This document shows positions 14,201 to 22,046 of a DNA stretch of 32,565 nt, one piece after another (the stretch's first letter is position 1; each line of letters opens with the position of its first letter). The stretch spans positions 1 through 32,565 of the forward strand of contig NZ_JAIWPT010000029.1 of the NCBI RefSeq assembly GCF_021191695.1, written 5' to 3'. A model generated the notes under the pieces. That model did not search any database. It was not told the origin of the DNA and saw nothing but the letters and a program-made list of their open reading frames with translations. The stretch comes from Proluteimonas luteida (GTDB taxonomy: Bacteria; Pseudomonadota; Gammaproteobacteria; Xanthomonadales; Xanthomonadaceae). The position numbers were made by a program, and so were the translations under genes.

Positions 14201-15241
14201 ATGACCACATCGTCCGACCCGACCGACCCCACCGATCCGATCGACACCGCCACCGACGCCGTCGTCCCGCGCACGCGCTGGCACCGCGCCCGCCATCGCG
14301 TCGACAAGGTGGTCGACCGCGTCCAGGACAGCCTGCCGGTCGCCCTGGTCAAGCGCTTCGTCGAGATCGACCTGCTGACCCACGCGGCATCGCTGTCCTT
14401 CTACATGCTGATCTCGCTGGCGCCACTGCTGGTGCTGGTGCTGTGGATCACCGCGTCGCTGTACCCATCGGCGCAGGAAGCGCTGCTCGTGCAGATCGGC
14501 GAGCTGGCCGGCAGCGGCGCCCAGGCCGTCGCCGCGACCGTGCTGCAGAACGCCACGGAGCAGCCCGACGTCGGCTCGCTGGCCGGGCTGTGGAGCACGC
14601 TGCTGCTGTTCGTCGGCGCGACGGTGGTCTTCGCGCGGCTGCAGGGCACGCTGAACCTGATCTTCCACACCGACGGCGACCAGCTGGCGGGCGGCATCGT
14701 CGCGTTCCTGCGCAAGCGCGTGTTCTCGTTCGGCGTGGTGTTCGCGCTGGGCTTCCTGCTGCTGGCCTCCACGCTGGCGACGACGGTGCTGGAGGTGGTG
14801 TTCGCCAACGTGCCGTCGCTGCTGCCGCTGCTGGGCAACGTCACCGGTTTCGTGCTCTATGCGCTGGCGTTCGCGCTGATGTACCACTACCTGCCCGACC
14901 GCCGCGTGCGCTGGCGCCAGGCGCTGTTCGGCGGCGCGATCACCGCCGCGCTGTTCGTGCTGGGCCGCTGGGCGATCGGCGTCTACATCGCCCGGGCCGC
15001 GCCCGGCAGCGCCTACGGCTCGTTCGGCACCCTGGTGATCCTGCTGGTCTGGATGTACTACGCGGCGACGATCTTCTTCGTCGGCGCGCTGATCACCGCG
15101 GTCATCGACGAGCGCCTGCGCCGCGCGTCGGTCGAACGCGCATTGGCCAAACGCGCGCAGCGGCAGGGGGCGACCAGTGCGGCTGCCGCAGCAACCGCCG
15201 CGCCGCCGCCGACAGACGCCCACCGCCCCGGGGCGGGCTGA
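14201..15241 (+). CDS. YihY/virulence factor BrkB family membrane protein
   Basis: A 346-residue inner-membrane protein, often mislabelled ribonuclease BN. The N-terminal 40 residues are hydrophilic, with a D-P-T-D-P-T-D-P repeat. Six hydrophobic segments follow, including SLSFYMLISLAPLLVLVLWI, LAGLWSTLLLFVGATVVFARL, VFSFGVVFALGFLLLASTLA, VTGFVLYALAFALMYHYLP, LFGGAITAALFVLGRWAIGVYI and GTLVILLVWMYYAATIFFVGALI. LNLIFHT and the YGSFGTLVILLVWMYY segment are family landmarks. The Ala/Pro-rich tail (about 325-346) looks disordered. Function is uncertain; transport or envelope roles have been proposed. I take the ATG at 14201; the open frame upstream overlaps the GNAT gene. Confidence 0.9.
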   Translation: MTTSSDPTDPTDPIDTATDAVVPRTRWHRARHRVDKVVDRVQDSLPVALVKRFVEIDLLTHAASLSFYMLISLAPLLVLVLWITASLYPSAQEALLVQIGELAGSGAQAVAATVLQNATEQPDVGSLAGLWSTLLLFVGATVVFARLQGTLNLIFHTDGDQLAGGIVAFLRKRVFSFGVVFALGFLLLASTLATTVLEVVFANVPSLLPLLGNVTGFVLYALAFALMYHYLPDRRVRWRQALFGGAITAALFVLGRWAIGVYIARAAPGSAYGSFGTLVILLVWMYYAATIFFVGALITAVIDERLRRASVERALAKRAQRQGATSAAAAATAAPPPTDAHRPGAG

Positions 15242-15290
15242 GGCCCTCGCCGCGGCGCAGCCGCGACCCCACATCCGCCGCGGCCGGGCT

Positions 15291-15322
15291 TGCCATGCAT
15301 GGCATCCTATCGCCTGCATGGC
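15291..15322 (+). promoter_or_regulatory. Palindrome and direct repeat upstream of dnaG
   Basis: TGCCATGCATGGCA (15291-15304) is a perfect 14-bp palindrome, and TGCATGGC occurs at 15296-15303 and again at 15315-15322. TTGCCA (15290-15295) could be a -35, but no matching -10 is found at normal spacing. The rest of the 179-nt yihY-dnaG gap is GC-rich with no other signal. It could be an operator; I cannot name the protein. Confidence 0.3.
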
Positions 15323-15420
15323 CCGCTTCTCCCGCATCCGCACCTCCGCCGCCACGCGCCGCAACCGACGCGTGGCGCGGCCGTGCGCGGCGCGGCCGGC
15401 GCCACCCGGGGCCGTTTGAC

Positions 15421-17148
15421 ATGGCCCGCATCCCCGACGCCTTCATCGACGACCTGCTCGCCCGGACGGACATCGTCGAGGTGATCAACGCGCGCGTGCC
15501 GCTCAAGCGCCAGGGCAAGGAGTATTCCGCGCGCTGCCCGTTCCACGACGAGCGCTCGGCGAGCTTCACCGTGTCGCCGACCAAGCAGTTCTACCACTGC
15601 TTCGGCTGCGGCGCGCACGGTACCGCGATCTCGTTCCTGATGAACTACGACCGGCTCGAGTTCCTCGACGCGGTCGACGAGCTGGCCCGGCGCGCCGGCA
15701 TGGAAATCCCGCGCGACAACCCGCAGCAGCGCGCGCCGCAGTCCGACAGCGCGCCGATGTACGACGCGCTCGACGCCGCCGCGCGCTTCTTCCGCAGGCA
15801 GCTCGCGGCCAGCGAAAGCGCCCGCGCCTATCTCGACCGCCGCGACGTCGATGCCGCGGTCCGCGAACAGTTCGCGATCGGCTACGCGCCCGACGGCTTC
15901 TCGGCGCTGAAGGACGCGCTGGGCACCGATCCACGCCGGGTCGCGCTGCTGGAGAAAGTCGGCCTGCTGTCGAAGAACGACCGCGGCCACAGCTACGACA
16001 AGTTCCGCGACCGCATCGTCTTCCCGATCCACGACCGGCGCGGCCGGGTGATCGCGTTCGGCGGCCGGGTGCTCGGGCCCGAGGATTCGCCCAAGTACCT
16101 CAACTCGCCGGAAACCCCGCTGTTCCACAAGGGCCGCGAGCTCTACGGCCTGTGGCAGGTACGCCAGGCCAACCAGAGGATCGAGCGGCTGGTCGTCGTC
16201 GAGGGCTACATGGACGTCGTCGCGCTGTTCCAGCACGGCGTGCCGCAGGCGGTCGCGACCCTGGGCACCGCGACCACGCCCGACCACGCCGAACTGCTGT
16301 TCCGCAACGCCCCGGACGTGTATTTCTGCTTCGACGGCGACGCCGCGGGCCGCCGCGCCGCGGAGAAGGCGATGGCCTCGGTCCTGCCGCGCATGCGCGA
16401 CGGCCGCCAGGCGTTCTTCCTGTTCCTGCCCGACGGCGAGGACCCGGACACCATCGTGCGCAACGAGGGCGCCGCCGGCTTCGAGGCGCGGCTGCAGGAC
16501 GCCACGCCGCTGTCGACGTTCTTCTTCGACGCCACCGGCGAGGGCATCAACCTGTCGACGCTCGACGGCAAAGCACGGCTGGCGGAACGCGCCAGGCCGC
16601 TGCTGGCGCAGATTCCCGACGGTGCCTTCGGCGACCTGATGCGCCAGCGGCTGACCGAACTCACCGGCGTCGGCGCGGCCGCCGCGCCGCCTGCGCCGCC
16701 ACCAAGGCCGATGCGCGGCGGCCGCGGCGCGCCCGCGCCCAAGCGCAGCCTGGTACGCCACGCGATCGCGCTGCTGCTGCAGAAGCCGGCGCTGGCACTG
16801 GAACTGCAGCCGCCGTACCCCTTCGTCGCCCTGCGCCAGCCGGGCATCGACCTGCTGACCGAGATCATCGCCGTGGTCAGCATGCGCCCGGACATCAACA
16901 GCGGCATGCTGCTGGCGCATTTCGACGAACGCGCCGAGGCGCCCGCGCTGCGCAAGCTGGCCAGCCAGACGCTGCCCGGCGACGAGGCCAGCTGGCGCGA
17001 GGAACTGCTCGACGCGATCCACCAGCTCGACCTGCAGGTGCTGCGGCAGCGGCTGGAGGAACTGCAGGAGCTGCAGCGCAACCGCACCATCGACGACGCC
17101 GGCAAGCAGGAGCTGCGCACGCTCTACGCCACGCTCGCCAGCCGCTGA
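15421..17148 (+). CDS. dnaG: DNA primase
   Basis: Synthesises RNA primers at the replication fork. The 575-residue length is normal. The N-terminal CHCC zinc site is visible (Cys39, His42, Cys60, Cys63 in CPFHDE and FYHCFGCGAHG). The RNA polymerase domain has YDKFRDRIVFPIHDRRGRVIAFGGRVLGPEDSPKYLNSPET. The TOPRIM fold carries EGYMDVV (Glu261, Asp265), FDGDAAGRRAA (Asp305, Asp307) and DGEDPDTIV. A linker of Pro, Ala, Gly and Arg (about 419-440) leads to the C-terminal DnaB-interacting helicase-binding domain. The ATG at 15421 gives the standard start; the frame is open far upstream through the preceding gene and that part is not coding. No rpoD follows. Confidence 0.97.
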   Translation: MARIPDAFIDDLLARTDIVEVINARVPLKRQGKEYSARCPFHDERSASFTVSPTKQFYHCFGCGAHGTAISFLMNYDRLEFLDAVDELARRAGMEIPRDNPQQRAPQSDSAPMYDALDAAARFFRRQLAASESARAYLDRRDVDAAVREQFAIGYAPDGFSALKDALGTDPRRVALLEKVGLLSKNDRGHSYDKFRDRIVFPIHDRRGRVIAFGGRVLGPEDSPKYLNSPETPLFHKGRELYGLWQVRQANQRIERLVVVEGYMDVVALFQHGVPQAVATLGTATTPDHAELLFRNAPDVYFCFDGDAAGRRAAEKAMASVLPRMRDGRQAFFLFLPDGEDPDTIVRNEGAAGFEARLQDATPLSTFFFDATGEGINLSTLDGKARLAERARPLLAQIPDGAFGDLMRQRLTELTGVGAAAAPPAPPPRPMRGGRGAPAPKRSLVRHAIALLLQKPALALELQPPYPFVALRQPGIDLLTEIIAVVSMRPDINSGMLLAHFDERAEAPALRKLASQTLPGDEASWREELLDAIHQLDLQVLRQRLEELQELQRNRTIDDAGKQELRTLYATLASR

Positions 17149-17351
17149 CACCGGCTCGTCGCGGCGATGCCGGCCGCGCCGCGGCCACGCCCCGACAAGG
17201 TGCGGACCGCACCGGATTCCGTGACCGGGTTCCGGGCCGTCGACACATCGTTAACCTCGCCGCTGCTCTGATCGCGCTCAAGGGGGATCGACCGGTGGTG
17301 CCGGCGCACGTCCCACCGTGCGGCCCGCCCGTCCATCCAGAACCATGTCGT

Positions 17352-17370
17352 GCCTGCGCTTGGCGCAGGC
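17352..17370 (+). other. Stem-loop in the dnaG-lipoprotein gap
   Basis: GCCTGCGC (17352-17359) and GCGCAGGC (17363-17370) form a perfect 8-bp stem with a TTG loop, 59 nt before the lipoprotein ATG. With no T-run it is more likely a leader structure than a terminator. The other parts of 17149-17428 hold only a short AT-rich patch (TCGTTAACC near 17228) that may belong to a promoter. Confidence 0.35.
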
Positions 17371-17428
17371 GACACGGTGCCCTGCCCCATGTTTCTTGTC
17401 CGATCTCCCCTTCGACAGGTACCGCGCC

Positions 17429-18088
17429 ATGTCCATCGCCCCCCGCTTCGCCCCCCGGATCCTGCGCCGCGCGCGCCCGCTCGCCGCAATGCTGGCCATC
17501 GCCACGTTGCTGTTCGCGGGCTGTGCCCGGGACACCACGCCCCCGCTCGTCAAGCCGCTGCATGTGGACCTGACGACGCCGGTCGACGAGCAGGTCGACC
17601 TGGCCTGGCCGCTGGCCGACGGGACGCCCGTGGCCGAGCACGCCATCGACCAGCCGCGCCAGGTCACGCTGCGGCTGCCGAACGGCAAGCTGCTGTCGAC
17701 GCCCTCCACCCGCATCGCCTTCCGCCAGCAGGACGGCCTGCTGGTCAGCGTCAACGTGACCCCGGCCGCCGGTGCGCAGGCGCACGAGGCCGCGCTGGCA
17801 CAGGTGCGCGGCCTGCTCGACGACAACCAGCTGCTCGACCCGGGCCTGGCGCGCACGCTCGACAGCTGGGCGCCCGGCACCGGAGACAGCCAGTCGACCC
17901 GGCTGGTGGTCAACAACGTCGACGTGATGGTCGCGCTGCGCCAGGACCCGAAAACCGGCTGGCAGACCACCTTCGACTTCGAGCCGCGCAGCTGCCTGAT
18001 GCCTCCCAGCTTCACCGGCGGCAATCCCGACGCCTGCCTGCACGTGACGCCGGGCGAGAACGCCGTCGCCGCCGACGTGCGGGGCTGA
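17429..18088 (+). CDS. Putative lipoprotein of unknown function
   Basis: A 219-residue protein with a long basic N-terminus, a hydrophobic core (LAAMLAIATLLFAGC) and a lipobox that puts the lipidated Cys at residue 32. The mature part has no motif I recognise. It contains HVDLTTPVDEQVDLAWPLADG, VTLRLPNGKLLSTPSTRIAFRQQDGLLVSVNV, and two cysteines near the C-terminus (SCLMPP and ACLHV) that could form a disulfide. Beta-type alternation suggests a small beta-rich periplasmic domain. The start at 17429 gives a normal signal; an internal ATG at 17489 would remove the basic n-region. No strong ribosome binding site is visible. It occupies the position after dnaG where rpoD is often found. Confidence 0.75.
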   Translation: MSIAPRFAPRILRRARPLAAMLAIATLLFAGCARDTTPPLVKPLHVDLTTPVDEQVDLAWPLADGTPVAEHAIDQPRQVTLRLPNGKLLSTPSTRIAFRQQDGLLVSVNVTPAAGAQAHEAALAQVRGLLDDNQLLDPGLARTLDSWAPGTGDSQSTRLVVNNVDVMVALRQDPKTGWQTTFDFEPRSCLMPPSFTGGNPDACLHVTPGENAVAADVRG

Positions 18089-18274
18089 CCGCCCTGCCGG
18101 ATCCGGCGGTCGGACGCCGGCCGCCGCGGCGATCCCGGCGGCGGTGCCACGCCGATTTCCGTCGTCCGCCGCAGCGCGTAGCATGCAGCGTGATCCGGCC
18201 GGCACCCGCGCCGGATCGGGCCCGGCGCGGAATCCCTCCGCAGCCGCGATGCGCCACCACCGGAGCACGACGCG

Positions 18275-18370
18275 ATGGCAAAGAGCCTCGACAAGAAGAA
18301 AGAGACCAAGAAGAAGCCGGTCAAGACCCTGAAGGAAAAACGCGCCGAGAAGGCCGCGAAGAAGGGCTGA
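18275..18370 (+). CDS. Very small lysine-rich protein (31 aa)
   Basis: The ORF reads MAKSLDKKKETKKKP then VKTLKEKRAEKAAKKG and stops at TGA. Of 31 residues, 14 are Lys and 1 is Arg. A good ribosome binding site (CGGAG, 18261-18265) stands 9 nt before the ATG. TAGCAT at 18179-18184 could be a -10, which would leave a leader of about 85 nt. Short proteins beginning MAK-x-L-D-K-K and ending in Lys/Ala-rich helices recur in gammaproteobacterial genomes as far as I recall. The function is unknown; binding to nucleic acid or the ribosome is a guess from the charge. The ribosome binding site and coherent composition support it as real. Confidence 0.6.
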   Translation: MAKSLDKKKETKKKPVKTLKEKRAEKAAKKG

Positions 18371-18425
18371 CGATGGCCTGCGCCGGACGACGCGTCCCGT
18401 CGGACGGCGGATCCACCCTCGCAGA

Positions 18426-18489
18426 GCGGGTCCCGACCCGCCACCCCGAGGCCGGCAATGCGTGTGGCGGATCGCGATCCGCCACACGC
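18426..18489. repeat. Pair of REP-like palindromes between convergent genes
   Basis: The first is GCGGGTC-CC-GACCCGC (18426-18441), followed by CAC. The second (18460-18489) is a perfect 30-bp palindrome with half-site GCGTGTGGCGGATCG. Both share a GGCGGRTC core. The first nearly matches the element at 32516-32534. They lie between the stop of the 31-aa gene and the stop of ctaB and could terminate transcription in both directions, though neither has a T-run. Confidence 0.75.
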
Positions 18490-18517
18490 GCAGTCCGGCG
18501 CACCCGGCACACGACGC

Positions 18518-19450
18518 TCAGCCGATCCGCTGGAACTCCAGCCCGCCGGCCGCGCCGCCCGCCACGGGCAGCCACGGCAGCAGCCAGTGGTCGACCAGCA
18601 GGAACGCGAACAGCGCCATCAGGTAGACCACCGAGTAGTTGAACATCCGCATCGCGAAGAACTCGTCCGGCGGGTCGAGCATGCGCCACGCGTACCACAG
18701 GAACACCAGGCCGAGCACGACCGCGCCGCCGAGGTAGAACAGGCCGCTCATGCCGATCGCCGTCGGCAGCAGCGTGACCAGCACCAGCAGCACGGTGTAG
18801 ATCAGGATCTGCCAGCGGGTGTAGGCGACGCCGTGCGTGACCGGCAGCATCGGCACCAGCGCGCGCGCGTAGTCCTCGCGGCGGAAGATCGCCAGCGCCC
18901 AGAAGTGCGGCGGCGTCCAGACGAAGATGATCAGCACCAGCAGCAGCGCATGGGCCCAGTCCCATTGCCCGGTCATGCCGGTCACCGCGGCCCAGCCCAG
19001 CAGCGGCGGCGCGGCGCCGGCGATGCCGCCGATGACGATGTTCTGCGGCGTCGCGCGCTTCAGGAAACCGGTGTAGACGACCGCATAGCCGATCAGCGAG
19101 GCGAACGTCAGGCCGGCGGTCAGCGGGTTCACCAATAGCACCAGGATCGCCATCGACGCGGCGCCCAGCCCCAGCGCGAACACCAGCACCTGGACCGGCC
19201 GCAGCGCGCCGGTGGCCAGCGGCCGGTGCGCGGTGCGGGCCATGACCTTGTCGATGCGCTGGTCGATCAGGTGGTTGATCGCCGCGGCCGACGCCGCCGC
19301 CAGCCAGATGCCGAGCAGGCCGAACACGCCCTCGCGCAGGGGCGGCAGCCCCGGCACCGCAAGGAACATGCCCACCAGCGCGGTGAAGACGATCAGCGCG
19401 ACGACCCGCGGCTTGGTCAGCGCCCAGTACTGGCCTGCGTTGCCGGCCAC
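18518..19450 (-). CDS. ctaB: Protoheme IX farnesyltransferase (heme O synthase)
   Basis: Transfers a farnesyl group from farnesyl diphosphate to heme B, making heme O for the aa3 oxidase. The 310-residue membrane protein of the UbiA superfamily starts with GTG and has YWALTKPRVVALIVFTALVGMFL. The prenyl-diphosphate site follows (AINHLIDQRIDKVMARTAHRPLATG, N59-x3-D63-x3-D67). GYAVVYTGFLKRATPQNIVIGGIAGAAPPLLGW and the second polar loop WTPPHFWALAIFRREDYARALVPMLPVTHG complete the family pattern, with eight to nine hydrophobic segments. It begins one nucleotide after the ctaA stop codon, so the genes are almost certainly co-translated. No sco1 gene follows it, although one often does in Pseudomonas. 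Confidence 0.95.
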   Translation of the reverse strand: MAGNAGQYWALTKPRVVALIVFTALVGMFLAVPGLPPLREGVFGLLGIWLAAASAAAINHLIDQRIDKVMARTAHRPLATGALRPVQVLVFALGLGAASMAILVLLVNPLTAGLTFASLIGYAVVYTGFLKRATPQNIVIGGIAGAAPPLLGWAAVTGMTGQWDWAHALLLVLIIFVWTPPHFWALAIFRREDYARALVPMLPVTHGVAYTRWQILIYTVLLVLVTLLPTAIGMSGLFYLGGAVVLGLVFLWYAWRMLDPPDEFFAMRMFNYSVVYLMALFAFLLVDHWLLPWLPVAGGAAGGLEFQRIG

Positions 19451-19451
19451 G

Positions 19452-20672
19452 TCAGTCGGGCCGCTTCAGCCGCGCCAGCAGCGACACCAGCACGAACAGC
19501 AGCAGCGCGGCGCCGCCGTTGTGCAGCACCGCCACCCACAGCGGCAGCGCCAGCTTGACGTTGAGCACGCCGAGCGCGACCTGGGCCAGCGTCAGCAGGG
19601 CCAGCGCCACCGCCCAGCCGCGCAGGCCGGGCGTGCGCAGCAGCCGCGCGGCGAAGGCGATCAGGTACGCGAACACCACCACCGCCATCATCCGGTGCGC
19701 CATCTGGATCGCGATGCGCGCCGCGCCGTCGAGCACGCCGCCCTCGTAGTCGACGCCGACCCCGCGCCACAGCACGAAGCCCTCGCGGTAGTCCGCGTCC
19801 GGCCACCACTGGGCCATGCACTGCGGGAAATCGATCCAGTGCGGCTCGGACGTGATCCAGCCGCCGGCGCCGCAGGCCAGCGCGGCGTAGTTCGCGCTGA
19901 CCCAGCCGCCGAGCGCGATCTGCACGCCGACCAGCGCCAGTCCCGCGACGACCCAACGCCGCAGCACCGGCGCATCGACCAGCACGATCGGGCGGACCGT
20001 CGCCCGCCACGCCATCCACAGCAGCAGCGAGAACGTCAGCATGCCGCCGAGCAGGTGGCCCATGACGATGATCGGCTTGAGCAGCAGCGTGACCGTCCAT
20101 TTGCCGAGCAGCGCCTGGAAGATCACCACCGCCAGGGTCAGTACCGCCGCGCGCGCGAGGTCGACGTTGGACCAGCGCAGCGCCGCGAACAGCAGCAGCG
20201 CCTCGCCCAGCGCGGCGATGCCCAGCGCCGCCAGCGTGTGGCCACGCATGTACAGCGGGATCGCCAGTGCGACCAGCAGCGACGCACCGACCACCTGGGC
20301 GATGCCGAAGCGGCGCCGGCGCACCGCGATCAGCGCCAGCGTCAGCACCAGCACGCCCAGACCGGCGGCGAGATGGCGATGCACCTGCTCGCGCCAGGCG
20401 CGGTGGGCCTCGAACGGGCGGATCGCGCTGGCGGCGTGGCCGGCCACGTCCTCGGCCGCCTGCGGCCACGCCGCACGGCCGTAGCAGGTCGGCCAGTCCG
20501 GGCAGCTCAGGCCCGCGTCGGACAGCCGCACGAACGCGCCGAACACGATCACGCACAGCGTCAACGCGACCGTGAACCACGCGATGCGGTGGAAATGCCG
20601 ATGAACAGCCGGCCGCTGATGGACCGCGGGCTTGAACGCGCTGCCGCGCGCGGGAGGGGACGGGGAGTGCAT
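19452..20672 (-). CDS. ctaA: Heme A synthase (CtaA/COX15 type)
   Basis: Oxidises the C8 methyl of heme O to a formyl group, giving heme A. The 406-residue protein with eight hydrophobic segments shows two-fold internal repetition. Histidine ligand regions are visible in each half: EQVHRHLAAGLG and IVMGHLLGGML, then IQMAHRMMAVVV and LHNGGAALLL. The first extracytoplasmic loop has GAFVRLSDAGLSCPDWPTCYG with a Cys pair. Another pair is in the loop LACGAGGW...DFPQCMAQWWP. The ATG at 20672 gives a 20-odd-residue cytosolic head; it overlaps the preceding stop by one base (TGATG). It is followed directly by ctaB. Confidence 0.94.
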   Translation of the reverse strand: MHSPSPPARGSAFKPAVHQRPAVHRHFHRIAWFTVALTLCVIVFGAFVRLSDAGLSCPDWPTCYGRAAWPQAAEDVAGHAASAIRPFEAHRAWREQVHRHLAAGLGVLVLTLALIAVRRRRFGIAQVVGASLLVALAIPLYMRGHTLAALGIAALGEALLLFAALRWSNVDLARAAVLTLAVVIFQALLGKWTVTLLLKPIIVMGHLLGGMLTFSLLLWMAWRATVRPIVLVDAPVLRRWVVAGLALVGVQIALGGWVSANYAALACGAGGWITSEPHWIDFPQCMAQWWPDADYREGFVLWRGVGVDYEGGVLDGAARIAIQMAHRMMAVVVFAYLIAFAARLLRTPGLRGWAVALALLTLAQVALGVLNVKLALPLWVAVLHNGGAALLLFVLVSLLARLKRPD

Positions 20673-21256
20673 CACTTCAGTTTCAACAGCTTGGCCATGT
20701 CCGCGCGCAGGTGGCCCGGATCGAAGCCCGGGGCATAGCGCAGGATCACGAACCCGTTCGGGTCCACGACGTAGGCGGGAACGCCATTGTCCGCCTCCCC
20801 GGCAGCGCCGTCGACACGTGGCAGCGCGGCGCGCAGCGCGGGATCGGGCGCGATCTCGCGCCAGGCGCTGTTGCGCACCGCGCCCTCGGGCACGTCGCCG
20901 ACCCACAGGATGTCGACGTGGTCGGCATTGCGGCCGAACAGCTGCCAGACCAGGTCCAGCTCGCGCGCCAGCTCGATGCAGGCCGCGGCGCAGCCGGCCG
21001 GCGGCGCCACGACGATGCGCCAGCGACGTTCGGCGGGCCGCCACAGGTACTCGCCGCCGGTCGCCAGCATCGGCACGACCCCGCGCAGGTCGCCCGGCGG
21101 ATCGAGCAGCTCGCCATGGTTCTGCATGCCGGCGGGCCGCCAGCCCGAGAAGCGCAGCGCGCCGGCGACCAGCGCGCTGCCGAGGAACAGCACGACGATC
21201 GCGACCAGCAGCAGGCGGTTGCGGTTGCGCTCGGCGTCGGGGACGGGGGCATTCAT
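20672..21256 (-). CDS. Membrane-anchored SCO/thioredoxin-like protein with CxxxC
   Basis: A 194-residue protein with one N-terminal membrane segment (LLLVAIVVLFLGSALVAGAL, about 15-34) and a periplasmic domain. WRIVVAPPAGCAAACIELAREL places Cys89 and Cys93 as C-x3-C at the end of a beta strand, as in the copper-binding C-x3-C of SCO1/SenC. VDILWVGDVP and VPAYVVDPNGFVILRYAPGFDPGHLRADMAKLLKLK fit a thioredoxin fold with its cis-Pro region and C-terminal helix. The SCO histidine (usually near the second half) is not evident. Location between SURF1 and ctaA, with overlaps at both ends (ATGA with SURF1, TGATG with ctaA), indicates a role in oxidase assembly. Thiol reduction of the CuA site or copper delivery are both possible. 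Confidence 0.78.
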   Translation of the reverse strand: MNAPVPDAERNRNRLLLVAIVVLFLGSALVAGALRFSGWRPAGMQNHGELLDPPGDLRGVVPMLATGGEYLWRPAERRWRIVVAPPAGCAAACIELARELDLVWQLFGRNADHVDILWVGDVPEGAVRNSAWREIAPDPALRAALPRVDGAAGEADNGVPAYVVDPNGFVILRYAPGFDPGHLRADMAKLLKLK

Positions 21257-21987
21257 CGGCGGGATGTCCGGAAGGTCAGGATCAGCGCGGTGGCCAGCAC
21301 CGCCAGGGCGAGCCCGAACCACTGCACCGCGTAGCCGAGATGCTTCTCGGGCGGCAGCGTGTTGGGCAGGATGTCGAGATCGCGGGCGTAGCCCAGCGGC
21401 AACGCCGGATCGAGCCTGAGCACGCGCAGCGGCGGCGCATCCAGGCGCGCGGCGGCGGCGATCGCCGCGGGGTCGAGGCGGGTCATCAGGAACGCGGCGC
21501 CGTCGCCCAGCGCGGGACCGAGTGCCAGGCCCGGCGACGGCGGCGGCGCGAGCAGCCCGCGCACGACCTGCGGACGGTCGACCAGGCCGGCACCGGACAC
21601 GATCTCCGCCGCCGGCAACCGCGTGGCCCGGTCCGCGATCGGCGCCCAGCCCAGATCGACCAGCAGCGGCGCCCCGTCGTCGGGCGCGAACAGCCGGTAG
21701 ACACGCAGGCCCGGCTGGCCGTCGTGGACCTGGTTGTCGAGCACGAAGGCGCGTTCGCCGGTGAAGCGGCCTGGCCCCTGCACCCAATCGTAATCGAGGC
21801 GACGCGTGGCGTCCGCCGCCAGCGTCAGCGGAGCCGGGTCGCGCTCGGCCAGCACCTGCGCGACCGCATCGAGCATGGCCCGCTTCTCGTGCATGCGCGA
21901 CAGCTGCCACTGGCCCAGCGCCGCGAAACCGGCCATCAGCGCGACGGCGAGCGTCCAGCCGGCGATGCGGGTGCCGCGCCGGCTCAC
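21253..21987 (-). CDS. SURF1-family cytochrome oxidase assembly protein
   Basis: A 244-residue protein with the SURF1 topology: one membrane segment near each end (TRIAGWTLAVALMAGFAALGQWQL and VQWFGLALAVLATALILTF) and a periplasmic domain between. Family landmarks are LGQWQLSRMHEKRAM, GRFTGERAFVLDNQVHDGQPGLRVYRLF, LLVDLGWAPI and the C-terminal EKHLGYAVQWFGLALA, whose histidine and W-F are conserved. SURF1 proteins are thought to handle heme A during assembly of subunit I. The GTG start at 21987 is used. The stop overlaps the next start as ATGA. It is divergent from the DUF2909 gene with 59 nt between. Confidence 0.93.
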   Translation of the reverse strand: MSRRGTRIAGWTLAVALMAGFAALGQWQLSRMHEKRAMLDAVAQVLAERDPAPLTLAADATRRLDYDWVQGPGRFTGERAFVLDNQVHDGQPGLRVYRLFAPDDGAPLLVDLGWAPIADRATRLPAAEIVSGAGLVDRPQVVRGLLAPPPSPGLALGPALGDGAAFLMTRLDPAAIAAAARLDAPPLRVLRLDPALPLGYARDLDILPNTLPPEKHLGYAVQWFGLALAVLATALILTFRTSRR

Positions 21988-22046
21988 GCCGGGGTTCCCG
22001 CAAGCTGCGACAATCGGCTCACGCCCCGCCCACGCCGGAGACCGCC

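Noticed and set aside
14201..15241. Annotation of the yihY gene as ribonuclease BN
   Set aside because: RNase BN activity belongs to an unrelated metallo-beta-lactamase protein (ElaC/RbnZ); this is a six-helix membrane protein.
13927..15420. Continuous frame fusing 498 upstream codons to DnaG
   Set aside because: The upstream part lies out of frame in the GNAT and yihY genes and is Arg/Ala-rich; the primase begins normally at 15421.
17149..17428. Riboswitch in the dnaG-lipoprotein gap
   Set aside because: One stem-loop is present but I could not match any known aptamer core.
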